Assembly (NCBI RefSeq): GCF_014322765.1 | Contig: NZ_JAASTZ010000015.1 | Location: 1-64,000 of the forward strand | Source: Listeria immobilis | GTDB taxonomy: Bacteria; Bacillota; Bacilli; Lactobacillales; Listeriaceae | Reading direction: 5' to 3' | Length of the DNA: 64,000 bases | Part shown: in pieces, positions 26,616-34,285 of the stretch | Layout of the letters: every line of letters begins with the position of its first letter | Numbering within the stretch: the stretch's first letter is position 1 | Position numbers and translations under genes: made by a program | The notes under the pieces: model-generated | Told to the model about the DNA's origin: nothing | The model's database searches: none | Seen by the model: the letters and a program-made list of their open reading frames with translations, nothing else

Positions 26616-27449
26616 ATGCTAAAAATAAATACTACTACGTTCAATCCGCAAATTTTGTATATTGCTAGTTATTATACGAATGAGGCTCGGATTGGCGAAA
26701 ATCACCATCATGATTTTTTAGAAATGTCGATTATTTGCGAAGGGACGGGTATCTATAATATTGAAGGTGAGCAAGTAAAGCTTTGTGCAGGTGACGTGCT
26801 TATTTTTAATCCGGGAGTAAAGCATTATGATATTACCGAACCTGGGATGACCAATGTGCAACTCCATATCGGATTTCGTAACTTTACGTTGGAAGGCTAT
26901 GCAAGAAACACTTTTCCATTTAAAAAAGCTTTTTTGCGGAAAAAAGAGACTGAATCTGCCATTTTAGATATAGCTAGGCAGATAATGGAAGAAAAAGATG
27001 CTGAAAAACCTGGTTATGATTTAATTTTGAAAGCTTTTGTCATGCAATTGATTATCCATATTTTACGTGAAGCAACTCCGGAACAACTTGAGAACAATGG
27101 GGTGAAATTATCAACAGAAGAACAACAAAAACAGCTGCTTGTAAACGAAATTATTCACTATATGGAAAAGCACCATACCGAAGACGTTTCGCTCTCCACT
27201 TTGTCACAGACGATGTATATTAGCCCGGCGTATATCTCCAAAGTATTTAAAGAAGAAACAGGAGAGTCGCCAATCAATTACTTAATAAAAATTCGCCTTG
27301 CACGTGCGGAAGAACTACTCAAAAATAAAGATATTACTGTAAAACAAGCAGCAAATATGGTTGGCTATAACGATGCTTATTATTTTAGCAAGCTTTTTAA
27401 AAAATATTACGGCTTTCCACCCTCTGAAAATTGGCGAAAATCTAGTTAA
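26616..27449 (+). CDS. AraC-family transcriptional regulator with cupin domain, 277 aa
   Basis: An N-terminal AraC-type cupin (GENHHHDFLEMSIICEGTGIYNIEG, then AGDVLIFNPGVKHYD) senses a ligand, and a C-terminal double HTH (about 175-275; LSTLSQTMYISPAYISKVFKEE and AANMVGYNDAYYFSKLFKKYYGFPP) binds DNA. Ribosome binding site GGAGGTG. It faces away from the ABC exporter and lies upstream of an esterase gene, either of which could be its target. Corresponds by order to lmo0109. Confidence 0.92.
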   Translation: MLKINTTTFNPQILYIASYYTNEARIGENHHHDFLEMSIICEGTGIYNIEGEQVKLCAGDVLIFNPGVKHYDITEPGMTNVQLHIGFRNFTLEGYARNTFPFKKAFLRKKETESAILDIARQIMEEKDAEKPGYDLILKAFVMQLIIHILREATPEQLENNGVKLSTEEQQKQLLVNEIIHYMEKHHTEDVSLSTLSQTMYISPAYISKVFKEETGESPINYLIKIRLARAEELLKNKDITVKQAANMVGYNDAYYFSKLFKKYYGFPPSENWRKSS

Positions 27450-27547
27450 TTTAGGATACAAGTTAATGGGGTAGAAGTTTAAAAGTAACCAAAATACAGT
27501 TTACGCTAACGACGAGCGAAACCTATGATAGAAAGAAGGAAGCAGTG

Positions 27548-28654
27548 ATGCGCTATGACGAAGCCTTAAGTTATTTAAAAACAAATAGTATTAAACGACA
27601 AGAAGAAGGCACTGAAATCATTTTTAAAATGGCAGCGGATACATTGGAGGGAAACTTAGATCCATTTTTATTAAAAGATATTAAAAAAAATGTCGAAACT
27701 GCAATTGAAACGACACCTCAAGAAACCGCAATACCAGATTTTTCTAACTTAGAAATAGCCACAGCCGCAGCACTTCAAATGAGAGCAACAATGGGAAGTC
27801 CCAATATAGATTTAACACAAGGTATACAAACAGAGACGGCTGTTGTATCAGGTGAATTTGGGGATATTCCAATTCGGATTTACCGTCCTGATTCACAAGG
27901 TCAACTAGCGCCAGCACTGATTTATTATCATGGCGGAGGATTTATAGGAGGTACGCCAGCTGTAGTAGAAAACTTTTGCAAAGGGATAGCGGAAAAATCA
28001 GCGGCTGTCGTCATTAATGTGGAGTACCATTTAGCACCAGAATTTCCCGCTCCAGCAGCACCGAAAGATTGTTTTTGTATACTAAATTGGGTAGTAGAAA
28101 ACAGCGAAAATCTCCAAATTGATCCAACCAAAATTGGTGTTTCTGGAGATAGTGCGGGAGGAACTTTAGCTGCAGCAGTTAGTTATATGGACCGAGAAGC
28201 CAAAACTAATTATGTAGGTTTCCAAGCCCTGCTATATCCTGCGCTTACTTTGTTTGCTGCTGATAATGAAAAATATTCATGGGATATTAAAAAGTTTGCT
28301 GCATCCGAAACAACTAAACCGCTCGTTACTCCAGGAATTATTGGAATGAACAATTCAGGATTATTGTTACGAACAGTTTATCTTAGAGGCAAAGACCCAA
28401 CTTCACCCATTTATTCCCCGTTATCGGCAACTGATAAAAGCATTTATACGCCGACATTGATTATTAGCGCAGAATTTGATGGACTTAGGGCTTTAGCGGC
28501 TGTTTTTACGAAACAATTAATAGCCAGTGGTGTAAATACAAAAGCGATAGTTTACCAAGGAATGTGTCATGCCTTTATCGATAAATACGGGATTTTTCCA
28601 CAAGCAGAAGATGCCGCAGATGAAATCGCCAAAATGATGAAAACAATATTTTAA
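27548..28654 (+). CDS. Alpha/beta-hydrolase esterase/lipase of HSL family, 368 aa
   Basis: The oxyanion motif HGGGFIGGTP (about 128-137) and nucleophile elbow GVSGDSAGGTLAAA (about 198-211) mark the hormone-sensitive lipase family. Asp and His of the triad are likely in ISAEFDGLR and MCHAFID near the C-terminus. There is no signal peptide, so it is a cytoplasmic carboxylesterase. ATG 27548 follows an AGAAGGAAG site; a GTG one codon earlier is possible. It could be regulated by the AraC protein upstream. Corresponds by order to lmo0110. Confidence 0.9.
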   Translation: MRYDEALSYLKTNSIKRQEEGTEIIFKMAADTLEGNLDPFLLKDIKKNVETAIETTPQETAIPDFSNLEIATAAALQMRATMGSPNIDLTQGIQTETAVVSGEFGDIPIRIYRPDSQGQLAPALIYYHGGGFIGGTPAVVENFCKGIAEKSAAVVINVEYHLAPEFPAPAAPKDCFCILNWVVENSENLQIDPTKIGVSGDSAGGTLAAAVSYMDREAKTNYVGFQALLYPALTLFAADNEKYSWDIKKFAASETTKPLVTPGIIGMNNSGLLLRTVYLRGKDPTSPIYSPLSATDKSIYTPTLIISAEFDGLRALAAVFTKQLIASGVNTKAIVYQGMCHAFIDKYGIFPQAEDAADEIAKMMKTIF

Positions 28655-28663
28655 AGAAGCAAG

Positions 28664-28697
28664 GCAGGTGTTTTTCGGAATACCTGTTTTTATTTTG
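28664..28697 (+). terminator. Rho-independent terminator
   Basis: CAGGT and ACCTG flank a loop, with a TTTTTATTTT tail. Modest stem. Confidence 0.65.
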
Positions 28698-28755
28698 CTA
28701 AACTTTGCGGTTAGCAGTAAAAGTATACTAGAATAGAGAAGAGAAATGGGAAGGA

Positions 28756-29466
28756 ATGATAGGTTATATGAAATTTCAACTTTTTATCCAACCAAAATTA
28801 GATGTTATCCAAGGAAATATTATTGAATATGAAATACTTCTTCGAGATGATAGTGAAATTCCTAGATTTCCTTTGTCAGAGTTAGAGAATGTCCTTGCAG
28901 ATGAGGAACTATATGCTATTTATTCAGATTGGTTTAATGAAGCATTTTTAGATGTCTTAAATAAATATCCAAATGATCGATTTGCCATTAATATCGCACC
29001 ACAACAGCTTTTTTATATGGAAACAATTCATTGGTTTGAGCGGCTAAAGAGCGAAAGTCATCGAATTACAGTAGAAATTACAGAAGATATTTTTGATGTT
29101 CCCGCACACAAGCGACATTTAAATGCAAATGACAAAGATGCTTTTATACTTAATAAAATAAAAGTGATACATGGGCTAGGCTATCATATTGCAATGGATG
29201 ATGTTAGCTGTGGACTCAATAGTTTGGAACGTGTAGTGAGTTATTTGCCTTATATAACCGAAATTAAGTTTTCTTTAATTCACTTTGAAAAGATAGATTT
29301 AGAGGACTTGCTTTATTTTGTTAAAGCATGGGCTAATTTTGCCCACAAGAACAAATTGGGTTTTGTAGTGGAAGGAATTGAAACAAAAGAAACCATGACT
29401 CTACTTGAAAGTCATGGCGTCACTATTTTCCAAGGTTATTTAGTTAATAAACCATTTCCAGTATGA
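28756..29466 (+). CDS. pdeC: EAL-domain c-di-GMP phosphodiesterase, 236 aa
   Basis: A stand-alone EAL domain. The EAL motif is EILLR (about residues 23-27). Other catalytic elements are present: Asn in FAINIAPQQ, Glu in TVEITEDIF, Asp-Asp in AMDDVSCGLNSL, Lys in EIKFSLI, Glu in FVVEGIETKE and Gln in IFQGYLVNKP. It should hydrolyse cyclic di-GMP to pGpG. In L. monocytogenes c-di-GMP controls an exopolysaccharide and motility, and I recall the gene at this position (lmo0111) as pdeC. ATG 28768 is an alternative start. It converges with the Crp-like gene, two bases away. Confidence 0.88.
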   Translation: MIGYMKFQLFIQPKLDVIQGNIIEYEILLRDDSEIPRFPLSELENVLADEELYAIYSDWFNEAFLDVLNKYPNDRFAINIAPQQLFYMETIHWFERLKSESHRITVEITEDIFDVPAHKRHLNANDKDAFILNKIKVIHGLGYHIAMDDVSCGLNSLERVVSYLPYITEIKFSLIHFEKIDLEDLLYFVKAWANFAHKNKLGFVVEGIETKETMTLLESHGVTIFQGYLVNKPFPV

Positions 29467-29468
29467 AA

Positions 29469-30131
29469 TTACTCCACCTGATTTTGTAAGTTTTGATAAG
29501 ATTCAATTGTTATCGGCTTTTTGCAAGAAAGTAAGCCTTTTTTCCGCATTTTTTCTAGTGCTTCTGTAATTCTCGCCCGACTAGATCGACAATAATCAGC
29601 TAAAAGTGACTGGGTAATATAAGAGGGAAGAATAATTTGATCGCCTTGTTGATGCAGGTTTAATAGCTCAACAATTTCAATTAAAACATTAATCGCCTTA
29701 TAAAATGGTGGTTGATTAATGTTTCTATAATTTTTTGCTGTAAACATATATTTAATGATAACATTATCTAATATTTGGTGGAAGATTTGAGGATTAGCAT
29801 ACAAATAATTAAGAAAAAGTTCTCGATTTATAAGGATGGCGGTTCCATCGGTAAGAGCGCGCACACGATAATCTATGCGATGTGGTGCTACATCTGTTTC
29901 GAGTAATAATTCTACTCCAAAAAGCATGGATTTAGCAATAAGTCCGTTTATTAGCCAACGACCGTCTGCTGTATGTCCCTCGGTGGTAGCCGCACCAGAC
30001 ATAATAATTCCAATATGCATTTTATAATTTCCATCAACATCAGATGAATGGATAATATCACCTTTGCAAAAAGAAAGTCTATTTGAATATTCGTGGGAGA
30101 TAACGTCTAAAAAATCTTTAATGTAAATCAT
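29469..30131 (-). CDS. Crp/Fnr-family transcriptional regulator, 220 aa
   Basis: An N-terminal cyclic-nucleotide-binding-like beta-roll (about 15-115) is followed by a helical linker and a winged HTH near the end (ITQSLLADYCRSSRARITEALEKMRKKGLL, about 168-198). Listeria carries several such PrfA/Crp-like proteins. There are no Cys clusters for an iron-sulfur centre, so it is not a classical Fnr. Ligand and targets are unknown. Its 3' end abuts the EAL gene. Corresponds by order to lmo0112. Confidence 0.88.
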   Translation of the reverse strand: MIYIKDFLDVISHEYSNRLSFCKGDIIHSSDVDGNYKMHIGIIMSGAATTEGHTADGRWLINGLIAKSMLFGVELLLETDVAPHRIDYRVRALTDGTAILINRELFLNYLYANPQIFHQILDNVIIKYMFTAKNYRNINQPPFYKAINVLIEIVELLNLHQQGDQIILPSYITQSLLADYCRSSRARITEALEKMRKKGLLSCKKPITIESYQNLQNQVE

Positions 30132-30438
30132 TTATCAAAACTCCTATGTGAAATAGATTTAATTCACATTATTTACTACCTAATAAAATTACTGTACTCT
30201 CAAAAGGTGTGAAAAGATACGCAAATAACGATTTTTTCACAAAAAAGACGATAAAAAGACACATTTTAGACACAAATAACCACTTTTTTAAGTTTTGTGC
30301 ATTGTATTAATAAAAAGTTTTGCCTGATAAACAAACTGCTTTTTTAAAAAATTATAGCGAATAAAATGGATGCAGAAAACTATTAGTAATAAACTGGAGG
30401 AGCAACAAAAAAGAAGAGGCTCAAAATCATGAGTCCCT
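30132..30438. other. Intergenic region upstream of the Crp-like gene and end of the monocin regulator operon
   Basis: No gene is seen. It holds the promoter region of the Crp-like gene (AT-rich, several TTCACA/TGTGAA-like half sites near 30145-30240 that could be autoregulatory) and, at its right end, the terminator of the leftward monocin regulators. Confidence 0.45.
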
Positions 30439-30445
30439 TCAAAAT
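30405..30445 (-). terminator. Terminator of the monocin metalloprotease/repressor operon
   Basis: On the minus strand GGACTCA pairs with TGAGCC and is followed by CTTCTTTTTT. It lies across the stop codon of the metalloprotease gene. Confidence 0.65.
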
Positions 30446-30900
30446 TTTTTATAAACATCAATCGAACTGCCAAAATTAATTAAATAATCGCCACAATCAT
30501 ACATTGGACCAAATTTTTCTGCGTAATGCGTAACTGTATGGCGCAAAAATTCCTCAGTTACTTCTAAAAACTCTGCAACCTCAAAATATTCCCGTAGTCC
30601 TAGATAAAAACAAGTAATTATATCTTCAAGTGGAACCATCTCTTCGTATCCTTTTCTTCGGGCGAAAAGCTCTTGTTTTTTATCCATAATTGTTTCTTGC
30701 TTCGTAATATTGCCAACTGTGTACTTGTGATGCATTAATTCTTCTGCTAAAATACAACCTTTTTCAATGGTGGATTGGTTTTTATTAATCAAAATTGTCC
30801 CATTTAAATATAAACCAGGTAGTTTATAAGGCATTTTTTCTTCTCTAATGGTTACTTCATCTTGGTATTTGGCTACCAATTTTTCATACAATAAGATCAC
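30439..30900 (-). CDS. mpaR: ImmA-like metalloprotease of the monocin locus, 153 aa
   Basis: An ImmA/IrrE (DUF955) peptidase: the active-site helix is CILAEELMHHKYTVGN (about 50-65), followed by the conserved ARRKGYEEMVPLEDI helix. ImmA enzymes cleave phage repressors during the SOS response. From published work I recall that the protease of this tailocin locus (MpaR) cleaves the CI-like repressor of a co-resident prophage. The helix has E-E-L-M-H instead of the textbook H-E-x-x-H; this Glu variant also occurs in other phage ImmA proteins. Its start overlaps the repressor stop by four bases. Confidence 0.85.
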   Translation of the reverse strand: MILLYEKLVAKYQDEVTIREEKMPYKLPGLYLNGTILINKNQSTIEKGCILAEELMHHKYTVGNITKQETIMDKKQELFARRKGYEEMVPLEDIITCFYLGLREYFEVAEFLEVTEEFLRHTVTHYAEKFGPMYDCGDYLINFGSSIDVYKKF

Positions 30901-31232
30901 ATCCCGCGATGGAGTTTTTTCTTCATCTCTATATAAGCTAGTATATCCCGTAATTCTTCATCTGTTACATCGTCGTCAATATGGGCTGCAACTGTCATTC
31001 CGCGTTCATCAACAGGAGGAAGGTTTCTTTCTGGAAAAAAGTCATCTAATCGTTTGTTAAAAATCTTCGCAAGTTCAAATAAAACATCCTGGTTTGCTTT
31101 ACGATCACCATTTTCGTAGCGACTAATTGTTTGGCGCGTGGTCTGCAAACGTTCCGCTAGTGCTTCTTGATTTAACCCACGTTCCTCACGATATTGTTTT
31201 ATTTTATTTCCTACAAATTTATTTAACTCCAT
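30897..31232 (-). CDS. XRE-family repressor of the monocin locus, 111 aa
   Basis: An N-terminal HTH (IKQYREERGLNQEALAERLQTTRQTISRYENGDR, about 12-45) is joined to a short C-terminal helical part, the layout of ImmR-type phage repressors that are inactivated by a neighbouring ImmA protease. It is transcribed divergently from lmaD, and the spacer holds three near-palindromic sites that it probably binds. Equivalent to lmo0114. Paired protease and repressor form the switch for monocin production. Confidence 0.9.
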   Translation of the reverse strand: MELNKFVGNKIKQYREERGLNQEALAERLQTTRQTISRYENGDRKANQDVLFELAKIFNKRLDDFFPERNLPPVDERGMTVAAHIDDDVTDEELRDILAYIEMKKKLHRGM

Positions 31233-31278
31233 AATAATTGTCCTCCACGTGTTTATGTTAATAGTGTAGCACTTTTAG

Positions 31279-31291
31279 CACCAAAATGGAA
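31279..31291. promoter_or_regulatory. Repressor operator O1 (half-conserved)
   Basis: CACCAAAATGGAA matches CACC-N5-GG with a changed right end. It lies upstream of the leftward repressor gene and could mediate autoregulation. Confidence 0.55.
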
Positions 31292-31319
31292 CTTTTTCGG
31301 ACTAAATTGTTTTATTTAA

Positions 31320-31348
31320 TTTACTTGTAACCAAAATGGTGCTATAAT
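31320..31348 (+). promoter_or_regulatory. lmaD promoter with embedded operator O2
   Basis: TATAAT at 31343-31348 and TTTACT at 31320-31325 with a 17-base spacer. The spacer contains AACC-N5-GGTG (31329-31341), so repressor binding would exclude RNA polymerase. Confidence 0.75.
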
Positions 31349-31392
31349 AAAGTTATATTAAAAATAAAAACAACACAATTTTACACCAAAAG

Positions 31393-31405
31393 CACCGAAA
31401 CGGTG
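31393..31405. promoter_or_regulatory. Repressor operator O3
   Basis: CACCGAAACGGTG is a 13-base site with perfect CACC/GGTG arms. A further CACC half-site lies at 31384-31387. It is about 45 bases downstream of the lmaD -10 element. Confidence 0.65.
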
Positions 31406-31453
31406 ACAAGGTTGTTCTAAATGGATGAATAAATTTAGGAGATGGAAGTGAAA

Positions 31454-31885
31454 ATGATGGATAGAAAACTTCTGAAAGAAAAACAAATACAATTAATTTT
31501 TCAGCTAGAACAAGAAGAAAACAGATTTGTAAGGAAAAGATTATTAGAAGAACTAGAATACTTTGAAGCATTAGGAGACGAAGAAAAAGGGCTTTTAACA
31601 GCGGAGCAAAAATTACTTATTTTATCACCACAAGAGTACTTAACATACAAAAAGACATTTTCCGATGCTCAAATTAGCAACTTAATTGGCATATCTAGAT
31701 CTTCACTCGCAGAATGGAAACGAAAAAAAGGACTGTCAAAAAAGCAACGACCTCGAAATCAACAAGAGATGATTCAGATTTTAGCATACCATTTAGATAA
31801 AACAGAAGAGGAAATAAGCCGTTTGCCCGATGCAACGATTGAATGCCAGTATGAAGCGTTCGTAATTAACGAAGCCCATAATTAA
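31454..31885 (+). CDS. lmaD: LmaD, monocin locus regulator-like protein, 143 aa
   Basis: First gene of the lmaDCBA operon. A charged helical N-terminus is followed by a likely HTH (FSDAQISNLIGISRSSLAEWKRKKG, about 69-93), so it probably binds DNA. Its role may be to turn on later genes or help late transcription. Start is uncertain: ATG 31454 is shown, GTG 31448 has better spacing to AGGAG, and ATG 31442 abuts it. Equivalent to lmo0115. lmaC follows 12 bases after the stop. Confidence 0.85.
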   Translation: MMDRKLLKEKQIQLIFQLEQEENRFVRKRLLEELEYFEALGDEEKGLLTAEQKLLILSPQEYLTYKKTFSDAQISNLIGISRSSLAEWKRKKGLSKKQRPRNQQEMIQILAYHLDKTEEEISRLPDATIECQYEAFVINEAHN

Positions 31886-31897
31886 GGAGTGATTATA

Positions 31898-32317
31898 TTG
31901 CAAGTACTTGTTTTACCAGAAAATAAAGAGATTAATTATATAAAAACCGTCCAAGAAGTAAAGCGGTTTTTCGCAGATTTTCAGCGTTTTCGAATGATAT
32001 GTGGATTATCACAGAAGCCAAAGCTAGAAAAAAATGGTTGCTTGGAAGAACCTGTTTTTAACACAATTACATTTTCTGCTAGACATGATAAGGAACTAAT
32101 TCGCGAGGCGCAGTGGCTAGTGGAGAAATACACAACAATACTCAATCAAATGGATGCACTTTATCGAACTATTTTACTAAGCTGCTATATCGAACGAAAG
32201 CAGGATGTAGCGATTATGATGGATTTGCCCTATGAAATCGCCCAATTTAAACGAATAAAAAAACGAGCAGTTTTGGAGCTTGCTGCGGTTTTGGGGATTT
32301 TGGTTAGGAAAGCATGA
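31898..32317 (+). CDS. lmaC: LmaC, ArpU/RinA-like late transcription activator candidate, 139 aa
   Basis: The C-terminal half (LNQMDALYRTILLSCYIERKQDVAIMMDLP, then FKRIKKRAVLELAAVLG) has the sigma-region-4-like layout of ArpU/RinA phage late activators. It probably switches on the structural genes that start about 260 bases downstream. TTG 31898 is chosen because AAGGAG lies eight bases before it; GTG 31889 overlaps that site. Equivalent to lmo0116. The published name for the monocin late activator (MlaR) may refer to this or to LmaD; I cannot tell from sequence. Confidence 0.8.
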   Translation: MQVLVLPENKEINYIKTVQEVKRFFADFQRFRMICGLSQKPKLEKNGCLEEPVFNTITFSARHDKELIREAQWLVEKYTTILNQMDALYRTILLSCYIERKQDVAIMMDLPYEIAQFKRIKKRAVLELAAVLGILVRKA

Positions 32318-32577
32318 TACTTTTGCGATATTTTTCTAAGTTATTTTTGCAGTAATATAAAGATAAGGAAATTGTCCAGTATGCGGATGACAATAAAAGC
32401 TGCATCAGAATTTGGGTGCACCGTTATTCTGATAGAAACACGTATTTGTTTTGAATTTGGATGATAATCCGTTGATATAAACAAATGATCTATTTAAGGA
32501 GTAAGACTCGGAGGAATGAATTATTAAGAATGGTCTCGACCGAGTTTTATGTTCTATTTTTAAGGAGTGAATGCTTA
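32318..32577. promoter_or_regulatory. Leader region between lmaC and lmaB
   Basis: There is no gene in these 260 bases. A hairpin can form between ACTCGG (near 32506) and CCGAGT (near 32545) followed by TTTTATG, a weak terminator-like structure just before lmaB. This is a natural place for a late promoter or an antitermination site controlled by LmaC or LmaD. Confidence 0.45.
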
Positions 32578-32967
32578 GTGAAGAGTTTGAACTTCATGAG
32601 AGTCTTAGAAGCAGCCAAAACTATGCTTCAAGAAAAAGGTGGAATCAATGTTTCTATTGTAATGCAAAATCAAGTAGATACTCCAACAACAATAATGGAA
32701 ATGATTGAACAAGAAGAAGAAGAAAGTCGAACAGTGTGGAAAGAAATTTATCGTCTTGCAATCCATCATTATTCAAGTGAGTTGGATGTTGCAAAAATCG
32801 ATTTAATTGATACGCTGATGCAATCGGGTTTCATTTTGCCAGAAGGGTATGAACTACTTACTATTAGGCATTATGGAAAACAAAATTTAGTAAAAGAAGG
32901 CAATTTAACACATGCGAAAATAAGCTTTGAAATAGTTATTTGTCGCAATTTAAAAGTGAAAATTTAG
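32578..32967 (+). CDS. lmaB: LmaB, tail-completion-like protein, 129 aa
   Basis: A small helical protein (MRVLEAAKTMLQEKGGINV near the start) whose position directly before the tail tube gene is that of HK97 gp10-like or tail-terminator proteins, which cap the tail. GTG 32578 follows TAAGGAGTG; ATG 32596 is an alternative. Equivalent to lmo0117. In the LIPI-like literature lmaB and lmaA are listed as restricted to L. monocytogenes and close relatives. Confidence 0.82.
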   Translation: MKSLNFMRVLEAAKTMLQEKGGINVSIVMQNQVDTPTTIMEMIEQEEEESRTVWKEIYRLAIHHYSSELDVAKIDLIDTLMQSGFILPEGYELLTIRHYGKQNLVKEGNLTHAKISFEIVICRNLKVKI

Positions 32968-32979
32968 GAGGAATTATTA

Positions 32980-33492
32980 ATGGCATTTGAAGAAAATTTA
33001 TATTGTGATTATACACCGGGAGCTGCTAAAGCTGTTGCTGGGAAAGATGTGGTTTTAGCAATTTTTAATGCGGCAGGAGATAAATTACTAGCCGTTGCAG
33101 GTCAACAAGGTTTAACGATTAATCGTTCTAAAGATAGTATCGAGATTACCTCAAAAGATACAATTGGTGGTTGGAAATCTAAAATTGGCGGAATGAAAGA
33201 ATGGTCAATCGAAAATGACGGTCTATATGTGGCCGATGCAGATTCTCACCAAGAATTGGCGAAATATTTTGAAAGTGATAGTCCGGTTTGTGTTAAAGTC
33301 ATTAATCAAGCTTCTAAAAAAGGTTTGTTTGGTGGTTTGGCAATTGTAGCTGACTATAGTTTTGAAGCACCTTTTGATGAAGCGATGACTTATTCCATAA
33401 AACTTGATGGAATGGGTGCACTTGTTGATTTAACAATTACTGAGGGCGGAGATCAAATGCCCGGAGATGAACCAGTAACACTAGCGGAATAA
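32980..33492 (+). CDS. lmaA: LmaA, monocin tail tube protein (antigen A)
   Basis: A 170-residue protein with the pattern of siphophage major tail tube proteins: NAAGDKLLAVAGQQGLTINR, ITSKDTIGGWKSKIGGMKEW, then YSFEAPFDEAMTYSIKLDGMG. This forms the tube of the F-type tailocin. LmaA is known as a delayed-type hypersensitivity antigen of L. monocytogenes, and an lmaA effect on infection has been reported. Ribosome binding site AGGAGG. A hairpin with a T run follows the stop, so it should be made in greater amounts than downstream products. Confidence 0.92.
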   Translation: MAFEENLYCDYTPGAAKAVAGKDVVLAIFNAAGDKLLAVAGQQGLTINRSKDSIEITSKDTIGGWKSKIGGMKEWSIENDGLYVADADSHQELAKYFESDSPVCVKVINQASKKGLFGGLAIVADYSFEAPFDEAMTYSIKLDGMGALVDLTITEGGDQMPGDEPVTLAE

Positions 33493-33497
33493 AATAG

Positions 33498-33522
33498 AAA
33501 GCCACTACAAAAAGTGGCTTTT
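33498..33522 (+). terminator. Hairpin after lmaA (possible partial terminator)
   Basis: AAAGCCACT (33498-33506) pairs with AGTGGCTTT (33513-33521), followed by only a short T run. Downstream genes lie close behind, so it probably attenuates rather than stops transcription. Confidence 0.65.
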
Positions 33523-33539
33523 CCTTAGGAGGAAATGGA

Positions 33540-33842
33540 ATGTTTGAAGTGAATGATACAACCTATATTTTACGATTTAATAAGCAAAAAGTGAAAACGG
33601 TCGAACTAACAACTGGAATTAGTTTGGTGGCTGCTTTAACTGCTAATAAAGGAATTCTAAGTTATCAAGTTATTGAAACGCTATTTGTTTCTGGCTTAGT
33701 TGAAGAAAAAGGGCTAGTAGCTGTAAAACAAAAAGAAGCATTAGAAATTTTTGACAAATTAGTAGAAGAACAGGGTTTAATTTCTTTAAATGTAGCTGTT
33801 ATTGAGAAATTACAAGAGGATATGGGTTTTTTGTTCCGATAA
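33540..33842 (+). CDS. Tail assembly chaperone (gpG-like), 100 aa
   Basis: A small protein following the tail tube gene, in the position of phage tail assembly chaperone G. Ribosome binding site AGGAGG. Its last codons contain GGGTTTT (33824-33830), an X-XXY-YYZ slippery heptamer in frame as G-GGT-TTT. A -1 shift there continues into the next open frame and makes a longer chaperone (gpGT-like), as in most siphophage tails. Equivalent to lmo0119. Confidence 0.85.
   Translation: MFEVNDTTYILRFNKQKVKTVELTTGISLVAALTANKGILSYQVIETLFVSGLVEEKGLVAVKQKEALEIFDKLVEEQGLISLNVAVIEKLQEDMGFLFR
33824..33830 (+). promoter_or_regulatory. -1 ribosomal frameshift site
   Basis: GGGTTTT, read G GGT TTT in the zero frame, four codons before the stop of the upstream gene. 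The -1 frame is open without interruption from here to 34285. Confidence 0.8.
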
Positions 33843-33952
33843 AACAAATTGAGTTTGAATATTTTGGAGCAGAAGATGGAGAAACTGCAAATGAAACAAA
33901 TAATGATTTTGAACTTGAGAAACAGCTAGCTTTTTTCGTAGTTAATTTTCAT

Positions 33953-34285
33953 ATGACTAAACACGATTTTGAAGAGTTAACAGAGATAGAAAAAAATTTC
34001 ATTATGAAAGAATGGGAAAATAAAGTCATTTTTGAATCTACAATGATGCGAAATGCAGTATTAAATGCTGAACAAAATCTCAATCGAAAACGTAATTCTC
34101 GCTTTATTGATTTACACAAAAAACGTCAAAAGAAAGCGGACGTAAATTATACGGTAAATGCACTCCAAGCAATTTCCGAAAATGAGGAACAAGAAGGAAA
34201 AGGATGGATTGACCGCATTTATCAAGCAAATGGTTTACAGAAACCAAAAAATAAAAAAGAAAGGGGGAAAATTAATGGCGGATAA
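33953..34285 (+). CDS. -1 frame extension of the tail assembly chaperone (gpT-like)
   Basis: The frame is open from the slippery site (33830) to 34285. ATG 33953 has no ribosome binding site and lies in the middle of apparently coding sequence, so the true product is probably the fusion 33540-34285, about 248 residues. The extension is charged, with KNFIMKEWENKVIFESTMM and a basic C-terminus (KKNKERGKINGG-like). Such extensions bind the tape measure. It overlaps the tape measure start by 11 bases. Equivalent to lmo0120. Confidence 0.8.
   Translation: MTKHDFEELTEIEKNFIMKEWENKVIFESTMMRNAVLNAEQNLNRKRNSRFIDLHKKRQKKADVNYTVNALQAISENEEQEGKGWIDRIYQANGLQKPKNKKERGKINGG

Noticed and set aside
32485-32577. 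Upstream extension of lmaB
   Set aside because: The extra 31 residues look non-coding and there is a good ribosome binding site for GTG 32578.
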